Source of the DNA: Saprospiraceae bacterium
GTDB taxonomy: Bacteria; Bacteroidota; Bacteroidia; Chitinophagales; Saprospiraceae
NCBI GenBank assembly: GCA_016712145.1
Contig: JADJRO010000001.1
Span: 682,001 to 746,000 of the forward strand
DNA length: 64,000 bases
Reading direction: 5' to 3'
Shown here: positions 36,603 to 45,496 of the stretch, piece by piece
Layout of the letters: every line of letters begins with the position of its first letter
How positions within the stretch are numbered: the stretch's first letter is position 1
Translations under genes and position numbers: made by a program
The notes under the pieces: generated by a model
Database searches by the model: none
Told to the model about the DNA's origin: nothing
Seen by the model: only the letters and a program-made list of their open reading frames with translations

Positions 36603-37403
36603 TTAAACAGCTAAAAGTTTCACAGGTTGCAAAACAAAGCCAGCTTTTTTTAACATGCGGAGTAATCCTTCCATTCCATATAAATGTCCTGCGCCGCAAC
36701 TAAAAAAGCCCGTATCGGATTTCATTAAGTCTAGCATTTTTGACAACATATATTGATTGCGTTGGTTCAGCATCAAATGACGGTATTTTCCAAGCATTTT
36801 TCTGCTGCTCTGATAAATTGCCCGAATATCCTGATCATTGTAATCAGAAATCATTTTTTGGTATTTACGCTTGGAGCGCTCGAGATTATTAAACAAATCC
36901 CGAATCATTTTTATTTGATCTTGTAAATCAATGGAACGAATCATATTAAAATGTGTATCAAAATCTTCCAATCCGATCATGTGTCGGTCACATTGTTTGG
37001 CAAGTTCCCATAATTGCTGATCCAGAGATTTTTCAAGACTTCGACCGATAAGTTGTAAACTCAATTGATTTAATCCAATCATAGGAAACATCCCTGTAAA
37101 TTGATTGAGATCAATGCCAAATCGATGCAAACTGATCTGCTGCATTTTATTCCACTGCCCTGGTCGTAGATAAGATGACCAATTCAATGAATCCGGTAAT
37201 TTAAAAAAATGTTGAAGATCAGAAGATTCCATTCGGTCTAAATCCACTTCAGCTCCAAAAAAACTGCAGGACTTAATTTTCTCAGTAATTAATTGAAGAT
37301 GATCTGAATAGATTGGACTTTGCAGATGGACTGTTCCGAATAGATAGGAAGCTGGATTACTGCCTGAATTTATCTGCCACAGCAAACCAGATTTAAATGA
37401 CAT
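36603..37403 (-). CDS. TraB/GumN family protein
   Basis: Protein of the TraB/GumN (Tiki-like metalloprotease) fold. The N-terminal GTVHLQ motif is near 23-28 (LLWQINSGSNPASYLFGTVHLQ), and FFGAEVDLD near 49 and GLEDFDTHFNMI near 145 are the Glu-containing motifs. The C-terminal GAGHLYGMEGLLRMLKKAGF near 235 is the second His motif. No signal peptide was seen, unlike many relatives, so this copy may be cytoplasmic. 266 aa. Activity is not established for most bacterial members. Confidence 0.85.
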   Translation of the reverse strand: MSFKSGLLWQINSGSNPASYLFGTVHLQSPIYSDHLQLITEKIKSCSFFGAEVDLDRMESSDLQHFFKLPDSLNWSSYLRPGQWNKMQQISLHRFGIDLNQFTGMFPMIGLNQLSLQLIGRSLEKSLDQQLWELAKQCDRHMIGLEDFDTHFNMIRSIDLQDQIKMIRDLFNNLERSKRKYQKMISDYNDQDIRAIYQSSRKMLGKYRHLMLNQRNQYMLSKMLDLMKSDTGFFSCGAGHLYGMEGLLRMLKKAGFVLQPVKLLAV

Positions 37404-37429
37404 AATTGATTGCGATAAACCTTAAAGGA

Positions 37430-37912
37430 TTAATCCAAATCCTCGATATGTATTGGAAGCTTATTGGATGTTTTAACAACTGATAAATTCATCAAAGTTT
37501 TCAATCGTTCAACTTCTTCTATTTGCGAAAGTTTCTTAAATAATAGCATTTCGTATGATTGAATGTCTTTGCATACGATTTTCATTAAGATATCAGCATC
37601 CCCTGTGATTACATAACAATCGGTTACTTCTTCGATTCCTTTAATTTTATCGACAAAGCTCTCCATGGCGCGTGGTTTATTCCATGCCAGGTTGACCAAA
37701 ACGAAGGTACTGATGCTAAGTTGAACTTTGTTAGGGTTTACTTTGGCGTGATAACTCTCAATGATTTCAAGTTGCTCTAATTTTTTTACACGTTCTAAAG
37801 TTGGAGCAGGAGAAAGACCAATTTTTCTGGACAATTCCAAATTGGTGATTTTGCTGTTTTCCTGTAATAGATTCAGAATCTTTACGTCTATTTTATCCAA
37901 TTTATCAGCCAT
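37430..37912 (-). CDS. Lrp/AsnC family transcriptional regulator
   Basis: Feast/famine regulator. The start is the ATG at 37912 (MADKLDKIDVKILNLLQEN). The winged helix-turn-helix is at about 5-60 (ITNLELSRKIGLSPAPTLERVKKLE) and the RAM ligand-binding domain at about 68-145 (GIEEVTDCYVITGDADILMKIVC). 160 aa. Such regulators often control amino-acid metabolism. Glutamate dehydrogenase (39.3 kb) is a candidate target nearby but is not adjacent, so this is only a guess. Confidence 0.92.
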   Translation of the reverse strand: MADKLDKIDVKILNLLQENSKITNLELSRKIGLSPAPTLERVKKLEQLEIIESYHAKVNPNKVQLSISTFVLVNLAWNKPRAMESFVDKIKGIEEVTDCYVITGDADILMKIVCKDIQSYEMLLFKKLSQIEEVERLKTLMNLSVVKTSNKLPIHIEDLD

Positions 37913-38035
37913 TTTTACGAGTTTTAACAAATAAAAAATTGAATTTACCTCTTTTCAACGGCTAAGATAGAATAATATTTTGTGAAATCAATAAAATACA
38001 GGGTTTAATCACAATTTTATTTGCGATCCGGTTAA

Positions 38036-38914
38036 TTAAGCCTCCAGATGCCCAAATTTTCCAAGGTGGAAATCCTGAAAGGCCTGTGCGATTTCCTGAC
38101 TCGTATTCATAACAAAAGGACCATGTGCTGCAATTGGTTCGTCAATAGGCAATCCGCTTAAAATCAACACAATACTATCTTCCAATCCTTCAATATGAAA
38201 TGATTCTCCGTCATTATTTAGCAATGCAAAATGGTTTTCGGGAATAACTTCAGACTGATTTAATTTAATCCTTCCTTCGATTACCAATAAACCCGTATTA
38301 TAATTTTGAGGATAAGCAAAGGCTGTTTGACTTCCTTTTTTCAATTTAGCATTGATTAAATTTAAAGGAGTAAACGTAAATGCAGGTCCTTTGACATCTC
38401 CATAATGGCCTGCTATAATCTCAATGCGTCCTTTATGATCAGGCAATTCAAAAACTCCCAAATTTGCATGGAGTAGCTCCTGATATTTTGGAGCAGACAT
38501 TTTATCTTTTGCCGGCAAATTCACCCACAGTTGCACCATTTGAAAATCGCCTCCGTTTTTACTAAATGTTTCTTCATGGTATTCTTTATGAAGCACTCCT
38601 GAAGCAGCAGTCATCCATTGCACATCGCCTTCTCCTATAATTCCGCTGTTACCTGCGCTGTCGTGATGCGCAACTTTACCTTTATATGCAATAGTAACCG
38701 TTTCAAATCCCCGGTGTGGATGCACTCCAACCCCTCTGGGAGTATCTGTAGGTGGGAAATAATGCTTCGAACCATAGTCCAGCATAATAAACGGACTCAT
38801 CCGTTCCATGTCCAATCGATAGGCACTTGGAATAAAATTATGAACTCTAAAACCATCACCTACAAAATGGGGTTCCGGTGGTGGAACGACTACTTCAATG
38901 GTTCGTTGTTTCAT
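38036..38914 (-). CDS. Pirin family protein
   Basis: Cupin-fold metal protein. The N-terminal metal-binding His residues are in GVGVHPHRGFETVTIAYKG and AHHDSAGNSG (about 60-95), followed by GDVQWMTAASGVLHKEYHE, the pirin signature. The second cupin domain is at about 165-280. 292 aa. Some pirins act as quercetinases, others as redox-linked regulators; the sequence does not decide. Followed by a repeat-bearing intergenic stretch upstream of its start. Confidence 0.92.
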   Translation of the reverse strand: MKQRTIEVVVPPPEPHFVGDGFRVHNFIPSAYRLDMERMSPFIMLDYGSKHYFPPTDTPRGVGVHPHRGFETVTIAYKGKVAHHDSAGNSGIIGEGDVQWMTAASGVLHKEYHEETFSKNGGDFQMVQLWVNLPAKDKMSAPKYQELLHANLGVFELPDHKGRIEIIAGHYGDVKGPAFTFTPLNLINAKLKKGSQTAFAYPQNYNTGLLVIEGRIKLNQSEVIPENHFALLNNDGESFHIEGLEDSIVLILSGLPIDEPIAAHGPFVMNTSQEIAQAFQDFHLGKFGHLEA

Positions 38915-39346
38915 GTTATTTTTGATATTTTTATAAAGAACAAGAAAAACGGAAGAAGGTTAAATCAATTACGAATTATGGGAGCGTAGCGTACATCCCG
39001 CGTACTCGCGGGACGAATTACGGATTATGGGAGCGTAGATACTGCCAATTATCAATTACGAAAGTTCAATTACGAATTTTAATTACAGATCGAAATTACA
39101 CGTATTCACTCAATACATCAATTCCATTATAACTTGTATTTTCTTTGGATTATTAAGACTTTATTCAAGGATACATAAAGGATGAAGAATACATGCTCCG
39201 TAGCAATCCCAAATTTGAAGTTTGTCAGAAGCACATCAAAGCTTCAACTTTCAAAAATTCCAAAGCATCTTAACAGGTGTTTTACCCATTATGACGGGAA
39301 CAACCCCAGGTCTGTATGGGTATAAGATGGAGCTATATGGGTATTA
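38915..39346. other. Intergenic region with dispersed short repeats (432 bp)
   Basis: Holds no gene. It contains repeated AATTACGA units and a GC-rich hairpin (listed separately). Near 39316-39355 a short element TATGGGTAT occurs twice. The rest is AT-rich; the part next to 39346 is the downstream region of the glutamate dehydrogenase gene, without a clear terminator hairpin. Confidence 0.6.
38967..39085. repeat. AATTACGAATTATGGGAGCGTAG repeat pair with hairpin
   Basis: A 23-base unit (start AATTACGAATTATGGGAG) occurs at 38967-38989 and again at 39016-39038 with one mismatch, 26 bases apart. Between them is a perfect 7-bp hairpin TCCCGCG/CGCGGGA with a 4-base loop (38996-39013). Shorter AATTACGA units follow at about 39054 and 39071. 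The composition (GC-rich core in an AT-rich spacer) looks like a dispersed intergenic repeat family; copy number elsewhere cannot be judged. Confidence 0.7.
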
Positions 39347-40768
39347 CTATGGGAAGATACCCAAACTAGAATAGTCGTTTGATATTTTCTCAAGAGCGCA
39401 AACAAAGGCTGCACTTCGGAGACCATCCATATCCTTTTTACTAGTGTATGTAGCCCAAATTTGTTGAAAAGAAGTCACCATGGTTTCTTCCAAGCCAGAT
39501 CGCACTAAATCAATTTCATCTGCACCTCGGGTTAAGAATTCACGTTCTCTTTCGCCAATTTGTTTTGCGGTCATCTTTTCAATCAACCCAACAAAATTAG
39601 AATAGGTATTGGAATCAAATCGTTTTTCCATTCTTCCAAAACGCATGTGGGATAAATTCTTTAACCATTCAAAATAAGATACGGTTACACCTCCAGCATT
39701 GAGATACATATCGGGAACAATAATGATACCTGCTTTATTAAGCATCGTTTCGGCATCTGCTGTAATGGGTCCATTGGCAGCTTCGCCAATAATTTTTGCT
39801 TTAATTCTTGAAGCATTGTCGGCTGTAATCTGATTTTCCAAAGCAGCAGGAATCAAAATATCACATTCTAACTCTAAGGCAGCTTCTTTACTTGGCAAAT
39901 TTGTTGTACCGGGAAATCCTAAAATACTGCCGTTTTGTTTTCTGTAGGCTAATAAATCTTCAATGTGAATTCCTTTTTCATTATAAATAGAGCCCTCATA
40001 TTCGGAAACTGCTATGATGGTTACATCTCCCTCGTTTTGCATAATACTTCCGGTAAACGAACCTACATTTCCAAGTCCTTGAATAACCACTTTCTTTCCA
40101 CTCAGACCTTTGTCCAAGCCAACTTTTTTCATTGCGTCTTGGGTATCACACAATTCTCTTAATCCATAAAATACTCCACGACCCGTTGCTTCATTTCTAC
40201 CTCGGATTCCGTTTTGGCTTACTGGTTTTCCGGTTACACAACCAGCAGCATCAATATCTCCGCCTTTAAATGTCAAATAGGTATCATAGATCCAGGCCAT
40301 TTCACGAGGTCCTGTTCCATAATCAGGAGCAGGTACGTCAATACCAGGACCAATAAAGTTTTTTCTGATTAATTCGGTGGTATATCTTCTGGTTATACGT
40401 TCCAATTGATCTTCCGTGTATAGTTTCGGATTAATCTTTACACCTCCTTTGGCTCCACCAAATGGTACATCCACAATGGCACACTTATAAGTCATTAACG
40501 CTGCCAATGCTTCTACTTCTTCTTTGTCAACATTTTCATTGTATCGGATACCCCCTTTGGTAGGCATACGGTGATGGCTATGCTGTGCTCTGTATGCTTC
40601 AATTACTTCAATCTTGTCACCAATGCGAACCGGAAAACGAATTTCATATACAGCATTGCAGGCTTTGATTTGCTTTAATATTCCTTGAGAGATATCCGTA
40701 TATGCAGCTGCTCGGTCAAAATTGCGATTTACACTATCTAAAAATGTGGCATTACTTGATTTTGTCAT
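39347..40768 (-). CDS. gdhA: Glutamate dehydrogenase (Glu/Leu/Phe/Val dehydrogenase family)
   Basis: Amino-acid dehydrogenase that interconverts glutamate and 2-oxoglutarate. The substrate-binding KGGIRYNENVDKEEVEALAALMTYKCA and catalytic-Lys VPFGGAKGGVKINP motifs are near residues 68-115, with PAPDYGTGPREMAWIYDTY near 145. The nucleotide-binding fold (VVIQGLGNVGSFTG) is near 228. 473 aa is slightly longer than the usual 420-450 because of the C-terminal region. The ATG overlaps the end of ccmD by 17 bases. NAD versus NADP use cannot be told here. Confidence 0.93.
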   Translation of the reverse strand: MTKSSNATFLDSVNRNFDRAAAYTDISQGILKQIKACNAVYEIRFPVRIGDKIEVIEAYRAQHSHHRMPTKGGIRYNENVDKEEVEALAALMTYKCAIVDVPFGGAKGGVKINPKLYTEDQLERITRRYTTELIRKNFIGPGIDVPAPDYGTGPREMAWIYDTYLTFKGGDIDAAGCVTGKPVSQNGIRGRNEATGRGVFYGLRELCDTQDAMKKVGLDKGLSGKKVVIQGLGNVGSFTGSIMQNEGDVTIIAVSEYEGSIYNEKGIHIEDLLAYRKQNGSILGFPGTTNLPSKEAALELECDILIPAALENQITADNASRIKAKIIGEAANGPITADAETMLNKAGIIIVPDMYLNAGGVTVSYFEWLKNLSHMRFGRMEKRFDSNTYSNFVGLIEKMTAKQIGEREREFLTRGADEIDLVRSGLEETMVTSFQQIWATYTSKKDMDGLRSAAFVCALEKISNDYSSLGIFP

Positions 40769-40949
40769 GTTCTGATCTTTTTTCGATGACTCGTATTTTC
40801 TTTTCTAGAATTATTAAAAAAATGATGATTCCAATAAAAATAATAGCTAATACTCCAAAAACGACATATATTTTACCTGTTTGCCTCATAAAATCAGTTT
40901 CTGGCTGACTTAAAAGAGGTATTATGGCATTCAGGATTTGAAGGAGCAT
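40752..40949 (-). CDS. ccmD: CcmD-like small membrane protein
   Basis: 65-aa protein with one membrane helix (about 26-48: IYVVFGVLAIIFIGIIIFLIIL) followed by a charged tail (EKKIRVIEKRSEHDK). The start is the ATG at 40949; longer readings up to 41045 look spurious. MRQTGKIYVVFGV is the usual Bacteroidota CcmD-family motif. It lies downstream of ccmB and ccmC in the same direction and would help the CcmABC heme-release complex in cytochrome c maturation. It is separated from ccmC by a 283-base gap. Confidence 0.78.
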   Translation of the reverse strand: MLLQILNAIIPLLSQPETDFMRQTGKIYVVFGVLAIIFIGIIIFLIILEKKIRVIEKRSEHDKIK

Positions 40950-41232
40950 GTCATTATGCAATAGAGCTGCGAAATTGGGCTTTATTTCAGAAATGGACAA
41001 AATTATTTCAAGAAAATATATCAGAATGGTAAAACATAAGGTCAAAATGAATCAAAAGCGGGTGATTAAAAGTCAGTTGCAAGTTGGTTGTTCAAGGTTT
41101 TTTAATAATCAATGGTTCAAACTAAATTGGCAATACGAAATGGTTCCTGTCGATTGTTTAAGGCTTTTAGCTTATTGCCCCATAATCTCCTCGATGGAGT
41201 TTAAGGTATTCATTACTAAAAGACTATAATTG
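40950..41232. other. Gap between ccmC and ccmD (283 bp)
   Basis: No supported gene on the minus strand. A plus-strand open frame covers most of it, but its composition (basic, no family features) and antisense position make it doubtful. Near 41020-41050 the minus strand has TATGTTTT and TTTTGATTC, weak resemblance to a Bacteroidota promoter that could drive ccmD-gdhA. Confidence 0.4.
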
Positions 41233-42321
41233 CTATTCAAACTCCTCTTCCTCCAATTTTGCTGCAATTGCATCCACGCGATACACCAAACTGGCAATCC
41301 AAAGTCCCAGCAGCATAAAACCTAATACCGCTGGATAAAACACTAAACGCAAGCTGTTGTCCATATCCTCTGAGCCAAATGCAGGATTACCCCCATTTCC
41401 GGGATGCAGGCTATCTGTTAATCTTGGTAAAACGAATATGAGAGGAATGACTGCAACCAATGCAAAGATGTTGTAAGCTGAAGAAATTCTGGCCTTGCGA
41501 TCCAAATCATCAATGGATGCCCTCAAAACCAAATAGGCTAAATAAATAAGCATGGTGAGCGCTGCCATATTGAGTTTAATATCTGTAGTCCACCAGGTTT
41601 CCCAAGTAAATCGAGCCCATAGCGACCCTGTAAGGCAGCCCAGGATTCCAAAGAAAAAACCAGTTCGGACCAAAGCATAGCTCCGAAGATCTGCATCCAG
41701 ATCTTGGTATTTTAAAACCCGATAACTGAAATAAACAGACATTCCAAACATAAGAAACATAGCAAACCAAAGCGACACATGGTAAAATGTATTGCGAATG
41801 GTTTCTACTAAAATGTTGCGATATGGAAATAAACTTCGTTTTGCTTGATGAAAAACCGGATGTTGATCTGTTGACCATAAGCGAATTCCTTCTTCTAAAG
41901 AAGGGCGATGTTGGTGAATGATCACTTTTGAAGGAATTGCAGCTGCTCCATCGGCAGGACTATTAACAATTACTGAAAATAAAGCCAATGGCCTTGAATC
42001 CGGTAAAAATTCTGGTACATGAAACTCCAATTCGATTTGATTGTCTGATATTGCTTTAACAGTCAATGCTTTGAGTAAATATTGATTTTTATCTTTTGAA
42101 TCAGAAGGCGGATTGTATTTTAAATAAGCCGTTATTGGCTCCGCTTGATTCAAATAATGCGCATTGTAAGCACTTACGGTAAGAATTGCCTTGGTCCCAG
42201 CCTCAATTCGATCTGGACTTACGTCTTTAATTCCATGTTTTAGTGGATTTAATAATCCAAAACTTAAAGCATAGAGCATCAAACCAACACAGAGATATTT
42301 CCACCAAGCTTGTTTAACCAT
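41233..42321 (-). CDS. ccmC: Heme exporter CcmC-like protein with long N-terminal extension
   Basis: Heme-handling membrane protein of the CcmC/CcsA family. The Trp-rich signature GSLWARFTWETWWTTDIKLN is near residues 232-250, and six helices fall in about 185-350. Unusually, residues 1-175 form an extra region: one N-terminal helix (about 8-27) then a periplasmic domain with an Ig-like look (IEAGTKAILTVSAYNAHYL, QIELEFHVPEFLPDSRPLALFSV). Usual CcmC is about 220-250 aa; this is 362. It follows ccmB after 5 bases. The extension may be a fused accessory domain. Confidence 0.82.
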   Translation of the reverse strand: MVKQAWWKYLCVGLMLYALSFGLLNPLKHGIKDVSPDRIEAGTKAILTVSAYNAHYLNQAEPITAYLKYNPPSDSKDKNQYLLKALTVKAISDNQIELEFHVPEFLPDSRPLALFSVIVNSPADGAAAIPSKVIIHQHRPSLEEGIRLWSTDQHPVFHQAKRSLFPYRNILVETIRNTFYHVSLWFAMFLMFGMSVYFSYRVLKYQDLDADLRSYALVRTGFFFGILGCLTGSLWARFTWETWWTTDIKLNMAALTMLIYLAYLVLRASIDDLDRKARISSAYNIFALVAVIPLIFVLPRLTDSLHPGNGGNPAFGSEDMDNSLRLVFYPAVLGFMLLGLWIASLVYRVDAIAAKLEEEEFE

Positions 42322-42326
42322 AAGAG

Positions 42327-42971
42327 TTAAGATTTCCAGGTTAAAGGTAAGAGGAAAGAAACAAGTGCCATTGCCAATAAATCTATTGCCAAGAGCGGAT
42401 AAAACTTGTCGAGGTTTTCAAATATTGATTGCCCGTTTAAGATATCTATACTTAAGGAATAGGACATTCCTATCAAGGGAAAACACAAAGGCAAACTAAT
42501 AACTACCATTAATACTTGCCTTGTCTGGCCGTTGCTCGCAATAAAAGCGGTAAACGTATTTAAAACGGCCATTCCAAAACTCATTAAAAATAAAATAAGT
42601 ATCCATGGCAAAAGTTCCAGATGTTTTTGAGGTATCAACATATTCATGATCAGGTAAAGCACCAATCCAAAAATGACGCATTGAATCAATTGATACAAGG
42701 CTTTAGAGATAAACACCCAATTTATTGAAACAAGTTGATTTGTATAAATTTTGAACCTGTTATTGTCTTCTTCAAAACTCTTGGTTGCGCTAAAGAAAAC
42801 CAAAAACAAATAGATGATCCAATACATTAAATTCCAAAATTTTGGGTTGACTTCCCCCCCAAAGAAATAAACCAAATAGGCAACTGCCAACATAAAACTC
42901 AGCAATCCGGCGAATTGATGAAAACTACGCCATTCACATAAAATTTCTTTGCTCAACAGTGCTTTTAACAT
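42327..42971 (-). CDS. ccmB: Heme exporter protein CcmB
   Basis: Membrane permease subunit of the CcmAB heme-release complex in cytochrome c maturation. Six hydrophobic helices and the N-terminal LLSKEILCEWRSFHQFAGLLSF match the family, as do SATKSFEEDNNRFKIYTNQL and the central FGMAVLNTFTAFIAS. 214 aa. First gene of the ccmBCD group on the minus strand. CcmA, the ATPase partner, is not in the window. Confidence 0.9.
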   Translation of the reverse strand: MLKALLSKEILCEWRSFHQFAGLLSFMLAVAYLVYFFGGEVNPKFWNLMYWIIYLFLVFFSATKSFEEDNNRFKIYTNQLVSINWVFISKALYQLIQCVIFGLVLYLIMNMLIPQKHLELLPWILILFLMSFGMAVLNTFTAFIASNGQTRQVLMVVISLPLCFPLIGMSYSLSIDILNGQSIFENLDKFYPLLAIDLLAMALVSFLLPLTWKS

Positions 42972-43019
42972 ATGCCAAATTCAAAGGTAGGCATTGAAGT
43001 TCAACAGCTTATATAATTG

Positions 43020-43050
43020 CAAATTTATATTGTATTAATTTGTAAGTCAA
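43020..43050 (-). promoter_or_regulatory. Putative promoter of ccmBCD
   Basis: On the minus strand TAAATTTG (43020-43027) matches TAnnTTTG exactly and TTG (43048-43050) lies 20 bases upstream. Position is about 50 bases before the ccmB ATG. Confidence 0.55.
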
Positions 43051-43077
43051 TAACATACAAATTATAAAATAATATAA

Positions 43078-43085
43078 TATATTTG
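43078..43085 (+). promoter_or_regulatory. Putative -7 promoter element of the amidase gene
   Basis: TATATTTG matches TAnnTTTG exactly, 19 bases before the ATG at 43105, predicting a leader of only about 14 bases. No TTG at normal spacing was seen. It lies back to back with the ccmBCD promoter. Confidence 0.45.
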
Positions 43086-43104
43086 CTTTTCAAACTCTTT
43101 AGCA

Positions 43105-44493
43105 ATGCGTAGAATCCTCACTCTGTGCCTTTTAACGATCAGTACGTTTCAATTGGCACATGCACTTCCAAAGCCTTTAAAATCATTGAATTATGTTAAA
43201 GTAAAAGCCAAAGCCGGTCAAGGTGTTTATGGCTTGCTGAGAAGTTACAAACTTGCTGACAAACCAGACAATGTCACCATGTTTTACAAAATTAATGGAT
43301 TGAAACAAAATGCCAGTTTGGAGAAAAACAAAACCTACCTGCTTCCTGTGACCGTGCAGTCCTTTGACGGCAAGAGCATACGCAGCAGTGTAGGCATTAA
43401 AAATTTGGTACAGGCTAAAAAAATTGAAGATTACAACAAGCAACTGACAAGTCAAAAGCTTAAAAGCCAAGATTATAAAAAGGATAAAAAAATCTGGGTT
43501 CCAATTGTTTTGGATCCAGGTTCATTGTATAGTAGCAAAAGGAATGAAGGAATGGCGTTAAAAACCAGCCTTAAAGAATCGATCCCAATAGAACGGAAGA
43601 AAAACAGAGAAGGGCGTAAAGAGTTTCTCGTTGCATCCATGGCTCCGATGCGTTCTATGTTGGTTGCTGATCGTAAATTAACTGAAAATGAAGTCAAAGC
43701 GTTGGCTGAATCTTCAGCTTTGGTTGGTGACGCGCCTACTTCATTAAAAGTTTCTTCTAAAATGTTGAACGTGCCTTTATTTGGTGAAAAATACAAAGAC
43801 GTTGAAATTACTACAGATGAATTGAAGGACCAGGTCTTCTATATTGTACCAGGCCATGGTGGTCCGGATCCCGGTGCTATTGCAAAAAATGTAGATGGCG
43901 AATACACAATTTGTGAAGATGAATATGCATATGATGTCAGTTTGCGCCTTGCTAAAAATTTAATGCAAAAAGGAGCTACTGTTTTTGTAATTGTTGAAGA
44001 TGAAAACGATGGAATCCGGGATGAAAAATACTTAGATTGTGATAAAGATGAAACATCTTATGGTGGCCATGATATTCCTGTAAGTCAGAAAAAACGACTT
44101 CGTCAAGGAATGAACAAAGTAAATAAATTGTATTCAAAATATAAAAAGAAAGGATATACGAATCAGTGGATGGTGTCGCTCCATATTGATGCTCAAGGCG
44201 AAGAAGACCGCCAGGATGTTTTCTTTTATTACCAATCTGATTCTGAAAAAAGTAAAAACAAAGCTGTAGACATCCAACAAGTTTTTGAAGAAAAATATGA
44301 AGTCTATCGGAAAGAAGAGAAATACAATGGTTCCGTAACCAGTCGCCCACTTTACGTAGTGCGTAATTCAGATCCGGAACCCATATTTATTGAATTGGCG
44401 AACATTCACAACCCGGAAGACCGCAAGCGAATTTTATTTCCAAAAAACCGTCAATTACTTGCTGATTGGATCACGGAAGGATTTTCAAAATAA
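43105..44493 (+). CDS. N-acetylmuramoyl-L-alanine amidase, secreted
   Basis: Cell-wall hydrolase of the Amidase_3 family that cleaves the bond between MurNAc and the stem peptide. Signal peptide at 1-20 (LTISTFQLAHALP). Residues about 28-95 look like a LysM-type binding domain (VKAKAGQGVYGLLRSYKL, YKINGLKQNASLEKNKTYLLPV). The catalytic domain is at about 240-460, with zinc ligands in PGHGGPDPGA (about 248), CEDEYAYDVS (about 271) and SLHID (about 358) and the catalytic Glu in PIFIELANIHN (about 428). A basic linker separates the two. 462 aa. Ends one base from the convergent LuxE-like gene. Confidence 0.9.
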   Translation: MRRILTLCLLTISTFQLAHALPKPLKSLNYVKVKAKAGQGVYGLLRSYKLADKPDNVTMFYKINGLKQNASLEKNKTYLLPVTVQSFDGKSIRSSVGIKNLVQAKKIEDYNKQLTSQKLKSQDYKKDKKIWVPIVLDPGSLYSSKRNEGMALKTSLKESIPIERKKNREGRKEFLVASMAPMRSMLVADRKLTENEVKALAESSALVGDAPTSLKVSSKMLNVPLFGEKYKDVEITTDELKDQVFYIVPGHGGPDPGAIAKNVDGEYTICEDEYAYDVSLRLAKNLMQKGATVFVIVEDENDGIRDEKYLDCDKDETSYGGHDIPVSQKKRLRQGMNKVNKLYSKYKKKGYTNQWMVSLHIDAQGEEDRQDVFFYYQSDSEKSKNKAVDIQQVFEEKYEVYRKEEKYNGSVTSRPLYVVRNSDPEPIFIELANIHNPEDRKRILFPKNRQLLADWITEGFSK

Positions 44494-44494
44494 A

Positions 44495-45490
44495 TCATTC
44501 TTCGTATAATTGACTGCATCCGCGCATTTCTTCAAAATCAAATCGTCCCAATACTTGCAATTCACCCTGTGGATTTAGTTGACCCAGGTCGCCTGTTTTA
44601 ATAAAAGAGCATGAATGAATATTAGCCAAATCGATGACATTGATAATTCCTCTTTTGGAATTTGGTAAAAATAAAAACGGATCGGAAGGATCTGTAATTA
44701 GAAATTTTAATAGCGGATGTGAGCTGTAATTAATCCCATCCAAAGCATAGGCTTGAGATAATAATTCGGTCATCCCATATTCAGAGACAATTTTAGATTG
44801 AGGAAAGCCGGCTTGTAGCTGCTTTATCAAATCCGTTTTAGCAATTTCACGGCGCCTGCCTTTCATGCCACCTGTTTCAATAACAATTAAATTGGGATGA
44901 ATTAAATTAAACTGATTGGCAAAATCCAATAATGCAAAACTTACTCCAAATAAAATGACTTGTTTATCCAATTTATACAAGGCATTTAATTTTAATTCCA
45001 ATGATTTAAAATCATCAATAAAAAATACATCTTTACCCTGCTTGTTTACCGAATTTACAAAATGACTTACCATGGCCACTAACGAAGAATCCTGCCGCTC
45101 CAGGTAATTTGGCAACAGTGCCACAAATTCATATTTTTCCAATGATCCAAAATGAAACTCAAAGCAAAGCCTGCTCACTTCATTGTAAAATCCTAGCTTT
45201 TCAATAAAATGACAGGATCTATGCGAATCCGATGTTCCACTGGATCGAAAAATTAATTCTTCATTCCAATTGCCTGTTTTAACTTCATTGGACTTAAACA
45301 AATCTATGGGAAGAAAACAGAGATCTTCAACCTGATTGATTTTGCGATCTAATTTACCGATCAATTTTAAAAATTGCTGAAAAACTGGATTGTTTTGAGA
45401 TTGAAAAAGATATACTTCCCGCACCAAATCAAAGCTGTTGGTATGATTTGTATATAAAACTTTATCTTGTAATCGTTTTAGGTCCAGCAT
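44495..45490 (-). CDS. LuxE-like acyl-protein synthetase / acyl-activating enzyme
   Basis: Member of the LuxE (acyl-protein synthetase) group, related to AMP-forming ligases. Recognisable parts are LPIDLFKSNEVKTG near 60-75, the phosphate-binding-like FRSSGTSDSHRS near 84, VIETGGMKGRRREI near 205 and the SEYGMTELLSQAYA adenylate motif near 235. 331 aa. Bacteroidota carry this gene without luciferase; its acyl substrate is unknown. It is divergent from a small lipoprotein gene with only 6 bases between the two start codons. Confidence 0.82.
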   Translation of the reverse strand: MLDLKRLQDKVLYTNHTNSFDLVREVYLFQSQNNPVFQQFLKLIGKLDRKINQVEDLCFLPIDLFKSNEVKTGNWNEELIFRSSGTSDSHRSCHFIEKLGFYNEVSRLCFEFHFGSLEKYEFVALLPNYLERQDSSLVAMVSHFVNSVNKQGKDVFFIDDFKSLELKLNALYKLDKQVILFGVSFALLDFANQFNLIHPNLIVIETGGMKGRRREIAKTDLIKQLQAGFPQSKIVSEYGMTELLSQAYALDGINYSSHPLLKFLITDPSDPFLFLPNSKRGIINVIDLANIHSCSFIKTGDLGQLNPQGELQVLGRFDFEEMRGCSQLYEE

Positions 45491-45496
45491 GTCATT

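Noticed and set aside
38996..39013. GC-rich hairpin as a terminator for the pirin or gdhA genes
   Set aside because: No T-run on either side and it lies upstream of the pirin start; it belongs better with the repeat pair.
40948..41229. Plus-strand open frame of 93 codons in the ccmC-ccmD gap
   Set aside because: No family features, antisense to the operon, and its start lies inside ccmD. Likely chance.
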